Position numbers and translations under genes: made by a program. Of a stretch of DNA of 48,974 nucleotides, positions 41,879-48,974 are shown in pieces. The stretch comes from an uncultured Bacilli bacterium (GTDB lineage Bacteria > Bacillota_I > Bacilli_A > RF39 > UBA660). Location: assembly GCA_947626695.1 (NCBI GenBank), contig CANQTE010000005.1, forward strand, positions 1-48,974. The letters are read 5' to 3'. Numbering within the stretch: the first letter of the stretch is position 1; every line of letters starts with the position of its first letter. The notes under the pieces were generated by a model, which searched no databases, had not been told where the DNA came from, and worked only from the letters and a program-made list of their open reading frames with translations.

Positions 41879-42010
41879 ATGACAAAAAAAGTAACCAAAA
41901 CTAAAAAAAAAGAGATAACATTAAAGTTATATGAAGCTATATTTATTGGTGCGGCAGTTATTTTATTAATATTTGTTGTTTTATATAAATATGTTACTCC
42001 AAATTTATGA
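41879..42010 (+). CDS. Small single-pass membrane protein, 43 aa
   Basis: MTKKVTKTKKKEITLKLYEAIFIGAAVILLIFVVLYKYVTPNL; SD GGTGA; TATAAT upstream. Confidence 0.55.
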   Translation: MTKKVTKTKKKEITLKLYEAIFIGAAVILLIFVVLYKYVTPNL

Positions 42011-42018
42011 GGTGGAAT

Positions 42019-42258
42019 ATGACAAAAGAGATTAGTTTAAAAAAATTTTTAATTATTTTAATTATTTTAGCTTTATTAGAATGCCTAATATTACTTGTTA
42101 TAATGCCTAAAGTGCGTCATAGCAAAGAAAAGGAAGGCCAAGATAAATATTGTGATGTTGCAATATGTACAGAAGATAAGACTTCTTGTTATGCTTTTAA
42201 ATTAAATAAAGACGGAAAAACTACGATTACATGGCGTGGACGTTGTGACAATAGATAA
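42019..42258 (+). CDS. Hypothetical membrane-anchored small protein
   Basis: MTKEISLKKFLIILIILALLECLILLVI; SD GAGGTGG. Confidence 0.6.
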   Translation: MTKEISLKKFLIILIILALLECLILLVIMPKVRHSKEKEGQDKYCDVAICTEDKTSCYAFKLNKDGKTTITWRGRCDNR

Positions 42259-42318
42259 AGGACTTGTATTTTAATGAAAAATTTGTTAAAATAAGTCTGT
42301 ACTTGAGGAGATTTTTTA

Positions 42319-42744
42319 ATGCGATATTTAGGTTTAGATTTAGGAACAAAAACTTTAGGAGTAGCAATTACGGATAAAAATAAGATATTAGCAAGTATGC
42401 TTAAGGTAATTAGATTTAAAGAAGAAGATTATGAAAGTGCTGTAAATGAAGTACTTGATATTATAAATGAATATGATATAGAAAAAATCGCTTTAGGTCT
42501 TCCTAAGAATATGAATAATTCATTAGGCTTTGCTAGTAAAAGAAGTCTTAAATTTAAAGAATTATTAGAAAGTAAGACTTTAGTTCCTATTGTACTCGTA
42601 GATGAAAGATTAAGTACAGTTGTAGCGGAGAATATTTTGTTAGACGCTAATTTAAGTAGAAATAAACGCAAGAAAGTTATTGATGGGGTATCAGCCCAAG
42701 TAATATTAGAGACGTTTATGAAGATGGAGGAGAAACATGAATAA
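42319..42744 (+). CDS. ruvX: Putative pre-16S rRNA nuclease YqgF/RuvX
   Basis: MRYLGLDLGTKTLGVAITD, VDERLST, DGVSAQVILETF. Confidence 0.94.
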   Translation: MRYLGLDLGTKTLGVAITDKNKILASMLKVIRFKEEDYESAVNEVLDIINEYDIEKIALGLPKNMNNSLGFASKRSLKFKELLESKTLVPIVLVDERLSTVVAENILLDANLSRNKRKKVIDGVSAQVILETFMKMEEKHE

Positions 42745-43012
42745 AGAAAAAGGGAAAACTTTTACTATTACAGATAATACAGGGAAAACTATATCTTATG
42801 AAATATTATTTACTTTTGAATCTGAAGAAACTAAGAAGAATTATATTGTTTTTACTGATAACGAGGTAGATGAAGATGGTAGTTTACTAACCTATGTGGC
42901 AACATATGATAAAGATGGTGAAAAATTAGAGCTAAAAGATATTGAAACAGAAAAAGAATGGAACATAATTGAAAATTTATTAGCTCAAATAGAAGATAAA
43001 ATTGGGGAATAA
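42737..43012 (+). CDS. DUF1292 family protein
   Basis: TFTITDNTGKTISYEILFTFESEETKKNYIVFTDNE; ruvX-DUF1292-mltG synteny. Confidence 0.88.
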   Translation: MNKEKGKTFTITDNTGKTISYEILFTFESEETKKNYIVFTDNEVDEDGSLLTYVATYDKDGEKLELKDIETEKEWNIIENLLAQIEDKIGE

Positions 43013-43017
43013 TATTT

Positions 43018-44112
43018 ATGGGTAGTAAGATAAAAAGAATAATTATAGGGATAGTTATATTGTTACTAATAGGATTAGTAATTTTCTATTTCTTAGGCTT
43101 AAAAAGTGTTTCTAATAAAGATAAAGAAATATTATTTACAATTAATGCTGGGTCTAGTAAGATAGATATTGTTAATGATTTAAAAGAAAAAGGCTTAATT
43201 AGAAGTAAATATTCTCTTTATATATATGTTTTATTTAATCGAAATTTAAATTTACAAGCCGGAGTTTATGAATTAAATACTAATATGAACGCAACAGATA
43301 TACTTAAGAAAATAAGTGATGGTAATGTAAAAAAAGAAAATAATACATATCAAATAACATTTATTGAGGGTAAAAGAATACCTGATTATGCCGAAGTTAT
43401 AGCAAGTAATACTAATACTACAAAAGAAGAAGTATTAAATATTCTAAGTGATAAAGAATATTTACAAGAATTAATTAATAAATATTGGTTTTTAAGTGAT
43501 GATATTTTAAATGAAAAATTATATTATCCTTTAGAAGGTTATTTATTTGCTAGTACTTATGAAGTATATAATAATAGTACTGTTAAAGATATTATCGCAA
43601 AAATGTTAGATGGAACCGAAATGGTATTAAATACTTATGAACAAGAAATAAAGGAATCAAAATATAGTATTCATGAATTACTTACATTAGCAAGTATTGT
43701 TGAATTAGAATCATCTGGAACAAAAGAGAATAAAACAACAAGTGATGATGCTAAAAGAATGGTTGCAGGAGTATTCTTAAATAGATTAAATAGTGGAGAT
43801 TCTCTAGGAAGTGATGTTACAACTTATTATGGTGCTAAAAAAGATTTTACTACGGAATTATATCAAACAGAAATAGATGATTGTAGTAATGGATATAATA
43901 CTAGAGGAAGCTGTAATGTTGGTAAACTTCCGATTGGACCTATATGTAGTCCTAGTTCTTTAGCTATAAAAGCGGCGATAGAACCAATTAAACATGATTA
44001 TTATTTCTTTGTTGCTGATAAATATAAAAATTTGTATTTTACTCGTAATAATGCGGAACATGAACGAATGATTAGTAGTCTAAAAGCAGAGGGAGTATGG
44101 TACGAATATTAA
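43018..44112 (+). CDS. mltG: Endolytic transglycosylase MltG
   Basis: LASIVELES.. VAGVFLNRL.. SDVTTYYG.. YNTRG..LPIGPICSPSLAIKAA-like region. Confidence 0.93.
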   Translation: MGSKIKRIIIGIVILLLIGLVIFYFLGLKSVSNKDKEILFTINAGSSKIDIVNDLKEKGLIRSKYSLYIYVLFNRNLNLQAGVYELNTNMNATDILKKISDGNVKKENNTYQITFIEGKRIPDYAEVIASNTNTTKEEVLNILSDKEYLQELINKYWFLSDDILNEKLYYPLEGYLFASTYEVYNNSTVKDIIAKMLDGTEMVLNTYEQEIKESKYSIHELLTLASIVELESSGTKENKTTSDDAKRMVAGVFLNRLNSGDSLGSDVTTYYGAKKDFTTELYQTEIDDCSNGYNTRGSCNVGKLPIGPICSPSSLAIKAAIEPIKHDYYFFVADKYKNLYFTRNNAEHERMISSLKAEGVWYEY

Positions 44113-44127
44113 TGGAGATGAGTTTTA

Positions 44128-44724
44128 ATGAAAGAATTAATTTTAGAAATGGAAGAATATGCTGGGGAGCATAACATTCCCATAATTGAAAAAGAATCTA
44201 TTGCCTTTATTATGAAAATAATTAAAGCTAATAATATTAAAAATATATTAGAGATAGGTAGTGCGATTGGTTATTCTTCAATTTTAATGGCAAGTGTAGC
44301 TCCTGATGTTACTGTAACAACTATTGAAAGAGATGAAACACGTTATATGGAGTGTTTAAAAAATGTCAAAAAATGCAATTTTGAGCAAAAAATAACAGTT
44401 GTTTTTCAAGATGCTTTAGAAGTTAATTTAAGTAATGTTAGTTATGATATGATTTTTATTGATGCTGCAAAAGGACAATATACAAAGTTTTTTGAAAAAT
44501 TTAAATATTTCTTAAAAGATGGGGGAGTAATTATTTCTGATAATTTAAAATTTCATGGTCATGTAGGTAAATCTAATGAAATAGAATCTAAAAATTTAAG
44601 AGGTTTAGTAACTAAGTTAGAAGATTATATTGCTTTCTTAAAAGATAATAAAGAGTTTGAGACTAACTTTTATGATGTTGGTGATGGCTTGTCTGTGAGT
44701 GTTAAGAAAAATGAAAAAAAATAA
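44128..44724 (+). CDS. trmR: O-methyltransferase (TrmR/YrrM family)
   Basis: NILEIGSAIGYSSILMA, IFIDAAKGQYTKFFE, ISDNLKFHG. Confidence 0.88.
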   Translation: MKELILEMEEYAGEHNIPIIEKESIAFIMKIIKANNIKNILEIGSAIGYSSILMASVAPDVTVTTIERDETRYMECLKNVKKCNFEQKITVVFQDALEVNLSNVSYDMIFIDAAKGQYTKFFEKFKYFLKDGGVIISDNLKFHGHVGKSNEIESKNLRGLVTKLEDYIAFLKDNKEFETNFYDVGDGLSVSVKKNEKK

Positions 44725-45508
44725 AACTTTATTACTTGTTGATAATCTAGAGATTGTATCTAAACTAAGTAATAGAGATATTACTTTTTTATTTCCTATA
44801 ACAGATTATACTGTAGGATTTAATAATACCTTTAAAATAGAAGATATTCCAAATGGTGGTTTTATTTTTATTAATCGAATTATGGATAATAAAAGTATTA
44901 TAGCTTTAAGAGAACTACTTTTAAATTTACCATCTAATATTAAAGGAATAGTTTTTGATGATTTAGGAGTATTAAATATTTTATTAGATATTAAATTAGA
45001 TATAACTAAGATATTATTTTTAAATCATTTTAATTGTAATTATGAAAGTATTAATTGTTATTTAGAGTATCTTGATAGTGTTGTAGTAAGTCCTGATATA
45101 ACGTATGAAGAAATAGATGAAATATTAGATAAAGCTATAAAAAAAGTTGTTTTATATACTTTTGGGTATGTTAATATAATGTATTCGAGAAGAAAATTAA
45201 TTACTAATTATAATCATAATTTTAAAAAAGAAGTAGAAAATATAGGTGTATTAGAAGATAATTTAACTAAAACTAAACTTAATATAATAGAAAATGAATA
45301 TGGAACTGTTATATATACTGAAAATCCTTTTAATGGTCTAAATTTGAGATATAAAAAAAATGTTTTATATAATTTAATTAATACAGTATTTTTAACTAAT
45401 GAAGAAGTATTAACTATTATAGATAGTAAAGATAATTTAGATGATATTTATCCCTTTAAATATTTAAGTATGAAAAAAACTATATTTAAAGTAAAGGAGA
45501 GAGAATAA
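44711..45508 (+). CDS. Diverged U32 peptidase-like protein (YrrN position)
   Basis: Position between yrrM-like and yrrO-like genes; LEYLDSVVVSPDITYEEIDEIL. Confidence 0.65.
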   Translation: MKKNKTLLLVDNLEIVSKLSNRDITFLFPITDYTVGFNNTFKIEDIPNGGFIFINRIMDNKSIIALRELLLNLPSNIKGIVFDDLGVLNILLDIKLDITKILFLNHFNCNYESINCYLEYLDSVVVSPDITYEEIDEILDKAIKKVVLYTFGYVNIMYSRRKLITNYNHNFKKEVENIGVLEDNLTKTKLNIIENEYGTVIYTENPFNGLNLRYKKNVLYNLINTVFLTNEEVLTIIDSKDNLDDIYPFKYLSMKKTIFKVKERE

Positions 45509-46695
45509 TGATAGAGTTACTTGCTCCAGCGGGAAATTTAGAAAGACTTAAAATTGCATTATATTATGGAGCAGATGCAGTATATATAGGTGGGTTTAAT
45601 TATTCTTTAAGAGCAAATGCAATAAATTTTACTATTGATGAATTAAAAGAAGCAGTTAGGTTTGCACATGATTTAAAGAAAAAAGTTTATGTTACAGTAA
45701 ATATTGTGTTACATAATGATGATTTAAAAGGCTTAAAAGAGTATTTATTAGAATTAGAAAGTATAAATGTTGATGCTGTTATTGTAAGTGATATTGCCAT
45801 TATTAATATAATTAGAAAAAATAAAATAAATTTAGATGTTCATATATCAACTCAAAGTAGTATTTTAAATTATGAAGCAGCATTATTTTATAAAAAATTA
45901 GGAGTTAAACGAATAGTTTTAGCAAGAGAAGCATCACGAGAGGATATAAAATTAATTAAAGATAAAACAAATCTTGATTTAGAGTGTTTTATTCAAGGGG
46001 CTATGTGTACTAGTATAAGTGGAAAATGTGTTCTTTCTAATGCTTTAACTAATAGAGATTCTAACAGAGGAGGTTGTGCTCAAGTATGTCGTTTTACATT
46101 TAAAATAAATGATGAAGATGAAATATTTAGTATGACACCAAAAGATTTAAATATGGCAAAATTCTTAGAAGATATGATTTCTATTGGAGTTAATTCCTTT
46201 AAAGTTGAAGGAAGAATGCGTTCTAGCTATTATATTGCAACAATTATTTATGAATACCGAAAATTACTTGATAAAATAATTAATCATAATTTAACTAAAA
46301 AAGACATATTATATTCTGAGAAAATCATAAATAGATGTGCTAATAGAGAAAGTACCCCACAATTTTATGATAAATTGCCAACATTTAAGGAACAATATTA
46401 TTTAGGTAGAGAAGAAGTATCTAACCAAGACTTTTTAGGAATAGTTTTAGAAGTTAAAGATAATATGGTGTTAATAGAAGAAAGAAATTATTTTAAAGTT
46501 GGTGATGTAGTTGAATTTTTTGGACCTAATATTGAGCCAATAGAAATAACTATTAAAGAAATATTTAATGAAGATATGGAAAAAATAGATGTTGCTCGTC
46601 ATCCTAAAATGCATGTTTACTTAAAAATTGACAATAAGTTACCAATTTGGAGCATGATGAGATTAAAAATATTTGACAAAAACGATTATTTGTAG
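45508..46695 (+). CDS. Peptidase U32 family (YrrO/RlhA-like)
   Basis: ELLAPAGNLERLKIALYYGADAVYIGG, CFIQGAMCTSISGKCVLSNALTNRDSNRGGCAQVCRF. Confidence 0.93.
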   Translation: MIELLAPAGNLERLKIALYYGADAVYIGGFNYSLRANAINFTIDELKEAVRFAHDLKKKVYVTVNIVLHNDDLKGLKEYLLELESINVDAVIVSDIAIINIIRKNKINLDVHISTQSSILNYEAALFYKKLGVKRIVLAREASREDIKLIKDKTNLDLECFIQGAMCTSISGKCVLSNALTNRDSNRGGCAQVCRFTFKINDEDEIFSMTPKDLNMAKFLEDMISIGVNSFKVEGRMRSSYYIATIIYEYRKLLDKIINHNLTKKDILYSEKIINRCANRESTPQFYDKLPTFKEQYYLGREEVSNQDFLGIVLEVKDNMVLIEERNYFKVGDVVEFFGPNIEPIEITIKEIFNEDMEKIDVARHPKMHVYLKIDNKLPIWSMMRLKIFDKNDYL

Positions 46696-46734
46696 TATTC
46701 TTTTATAGATATAAAAATGTAAGGAGAAATTTTA

Positions 46735-47202
46735 ATGAAAAAAGAAAATAAAGTTGTTTTAACTCCAGAAGGTTATTTAGAACTTGAAGCTGAGTTAAAT
46801 GATTTAAAGCTAAATAAAAGACCAGAAGTAATTAATGCTTTAAAATATGCTCGTAGTTTAGGAGATTTATCAGAAAATGCAGATTATGATGCTGCTCGTA
46901 ATGAACAAGCTCAATTAGAAAGTAGAATAAAAGAATTAGAGTATAAATTAGAGCATTGTGAGATTATTGATAATAAAGATAAGGGAATAGCTAATGTTGG
47001 TTCTGTAATAGTTGTAGAATATGAACCAGGTGATGAAGAAGAATATAAACTTGTTGGTTCTCTTGAAGCTGACCCTTTTAATAATAAAATATCAAATGAA
47101 TCTCCAATAGGAAAAGCTGTTATTGGTCATAGAGCGGGCGATACAGTATCAGTTGAAAGTCCTAATGGTTCTTATGATGTTTTATTAAAAAGTGTTAAAT
47201 AG
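46735..47202 (+). CDS. greA: Transcription elongation factor GreA
   Basis: LTPEGYLELEAELNDLK, ARSLGDLSENADYDAARNEQAQLESRI. Confidence 0.97.
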   Translation: MKKENKVVLTPEGYLELEAELNDLKLNKRPEVINALKYARSLGDLSENADYDAARNEQAQLESRIKELEYKLEHCEIIDNKDKGIANVGSVIVVEYEPGDEEEYKLVGSLEADPFNNKISNESPIGKAVIGHRAGDTVSVESPNGSYDVLLKSVK

Positions 47203-47231
47203 TTGTTATTTTTTAAAGAGTATGCTATAAT
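47203..47231 (+). promoter_or_regulatory. rplS promoter TTGTTA-17-TATAAT
   Basis: -35 at 47203-47208, -10 at 47226-47231. Confidence 0.65.
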
Positions 47232-47239
47232 ACTTAGGT

Positions 47240-47283
47240 AACCCAAGAAAACAATCCGCTTAAAATATTAATGATTGTTGGTT
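47240..47283 (+). promoter_or_regulatory. Probable L19 ribosomal protein leader hairpin
   Basis: AACC..AACAATC 47250-47256 / GATTGTT 47273-47279..GGTT, directly upstream of rplS. Confidence 0.55.
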
Positions 47284-47310
47284 AAATATATAGAGAAAGG
47301 AATGTACAAA

Positions 47311-47655
47311 ATGGCTAATTTAGTTGATAAAATTAATGAACGTCATATAAGAAGTGACATACCAGAATTTCGTGTTGGAGACACAGTACGTGTTGATGTA
47401 TGGGTTAAAGAAGGAAAAAAAGAAAGAATCCAAGCTTTTGAAGGCTTAGTAGTAGCTAAAAAAGGTCATGGTGTTTCTGAAACATTTTCAGTTAGAAAGA
47501 CTTCTAGTGGTGTAGGAGTAGTTCGTATTTTCCCAGTTAATGCGCCTACTATTGATAAAATAGTAGTTGTTAAAAAAGGTATGGTAAGACGTGCTAAACT
47601 TAATAATTTTATTAAGAAAATGCGTAAAGAATATCGTGTTAAAGAAAGAAATTAA
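47311..47655 (+). CDS. rplS: 50S ribosomal protein L19
   Basis: FRVGDTVRVDVWVKEGKKERIQAFEGLVVAKKGHG. Confidence 0.97.
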   Translation: MANLVDKINERHIRSDIPEFRVGDTVRVDVWVKEGKKERIQAFEGLVVAKKGHGVSETFSVRKTSSGVGVVRIFPVNAPTIDKIVVVKKGMVRRAKLNNFIKKMRKEYRVKERN

Positions 47656-47740
47656 TAGTTTCTTTTTTAATTTAAAAGAAAATAGTTGAAGAATTTTTAA
47701 AAACATGATACTATTAATTCATGTTTAGTAAGGTGATTAA

Positions 47741-48223
47741 ATGAAATTTTTAAAAAGTTTATTACCATATATAATTATTATTTTTATCGTGGTAATTATA
47801 AGAACTTATATTATGACACCAGTAAGAGTTAATGGAACTAGTATGTATCCTACTTTAGATGGAGGAGAAATAATGCTTTTAAATAAGCTAGGTAAAATAG
47901 ATAGATTTGATATAGTGGTTGTTAAACTTGATGATAAAGAAGAAAATTTAATTAAAAGAATAGTAGGTCTTCCAGGAGAAACTATTGAAATTAGAGCTAG
48001 TAGAATATATATTAATGATAAAGAGTTAGAAGATAATTTTGGTGTTGGTGTAACTTATGATATAGATAAAATGACTTTAGGAAAAGATGAATATTTTATG
48101 TTAGGGGATAATCGGAGTATATCACTAGATTCTAGAGAGTTTGGGGCTATTAAAAGAAAAGAAATAAAAGGAACAACTAATTTTGTTATGTATCCTTTTA
48201 AAAAGTTTGGTAAAGTTAAATAA
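47741..48223 (+). CDS. lepB: Signal peptidase I
   Basis: PVRVNGTSMYPTLDGGEIMLLNKLG, LIKRIVGLPGETIEI, MLGDNRSISLDSREFG. Confidence 0.95.
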   Translation: MKFLKSLLPYIIIIFIVVIIRTYIMTPVRVNGTSMYPTLDGGEIMLLNKLGKIDRFDIVVVKLDDKEENLIKRIVGLPGETIEIRASRIYINDKELEDNFGVGVTYDIDKMTLGKDEYFMLGDNRSISLDSREFGAIKRKEIKGTTNFVMYPFKKFGKVK

Positions 48224-48444
48224 ATAGTGAGTTAAACAATAAAAAAATATGTTATTTTCAGGTACTAAGTATAGGCCTGTTTTTTATTATAATTAATAGG
48301 ATATATTAATTTAAAGATAATAAAAGTTTGCAAAAAAGTATCTAAAAAATAAAATGAATATGTTATAATAGATAAGAGAAACAAAAGATATTTAATAAAA
48401 TCTAGGTTCTAGAATTAATAAAAGTGAGGAAGTAGGTGATAATT

Positions 48445-48579
48445 TTGAATAGTAAATTAGAAACTATTTCAAATCTTTTTGAAGGTAAAGAAATAAGAAG
48501 TGTTTGGAATAGTGAAAAAGAAGGAATTGAGTTGACTACAAAATGTAGTCAGCTGAAATTAAAAGTAAAGGTGATATAA
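48445..48579 (+). pseudogene. Internally deleted, truncated BRO-N/KilA-N type phage antirepressor remnant
   Basis: NSKLETISNLFEGKEIRSVWNSEKE joined to GIELTTKCSQLKLKVKVI*. Confidence 0.55.
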
Positions 48580-48690
48580 ATGTATAATGAAAAATAAATA
48601 AAGGTGGTCATTTGCGATTTAATTATAAATAATCATAAATAAAAGAATTTGTTTGAATTAATTGATAGTTATTGCAAAGGAGATGAGAAA

Positions 48691-48974
48691 ATGCCAAAAG
48701 ATTTAATTATAAGAAGTAGTGCTGAAGAGTTTATTACTTTTAAAGTACAGGAAAAAGATAAAGGTATACAAGTTAGATACGAAAATGAAACTTTATGGAT
48801 AACACAAAAGGCTATGGCAGAACTTTTTGATGTGGAACAACCAGCAATTGCAAAACATTTAATTAATATATATGCAGATGGTGAACTTGATAAACCCTCA
48901 ACTTATTCCAAAATGGAATTAGTTCAATTAGAAGGAAATAGAAAAGTTAAAAGAAGTATTGAATATTATAATTT
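48691..48974 (+). CDS. RhuM-family protein (partial, continues past window)
   Basis: VRYENETLWITQKAMAELFDVEQPAIAKHLINIYADGELD..YSKMELVQLEGNRKVKRSIEYYN. Confidence 0.85.
   Translation, partial: MPKDLIIRSSAEEFITFKVQEKDKGIQVRYENETLWITQKAMAELFDVEQPAIAKHLINIYADGELDKPSTYSKMELVQLEGNRKVKRSIEYYN

Overview
AT-rich Bacillota-like chromosomal window, possibly a reduced-genome Bacilli/RF39-type gut lineage (inference, not established by the sequence). Most genes are housekeeping and on the + strand: khpA-rpsP, cdsA, rseP, hisS, ruvAB, folD, glyA, queA, uvrC, dnaG-rpoD-trmK, tgt, serS, ruvX, mltG, U32 peptidases, greA, rplS, lepB. There are three tRNAs, a T-box and a likely L19 leader. Accessory material lies between the housekeeping blocks. 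Main observations: (1) A free-standing ~160-nt candidate ncRNA at about 1807-2002 has its own sigma-A promoter, a 20-bp palindrome at the predicted start, three tandem GC-rich repeats that each fit a mini H-type pseudoknot, one compensatory base change, and an intrinsic terminator. (2) A surface-protein locus at about 23.6-27.2 kb has a perfect consensus promoter, divergent tandem XRE regulators (one frameshifted) and downstream pseudopilins. Its C-terminal segment resembles a C-type-lectin/DGR variable region with a sharp codon-usage shift. Its structured 3' UTR is shared, with a compensatory change, with a paralogue whose tail opens the window. (3) An Rpn-family nuclease gene has a candidate intragenic start for its C-terminal domain and a tandem stand-alone copy of that domain. 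(4) A second candidate structured RNA with a near-consensus promoter lies between a T-box and serS. (5) Decayed AbiEi and phage antirepressor genes and a RhuM-family gene mark accessory regions. All calls come from reading the sequence; no searches or folding programs were run.
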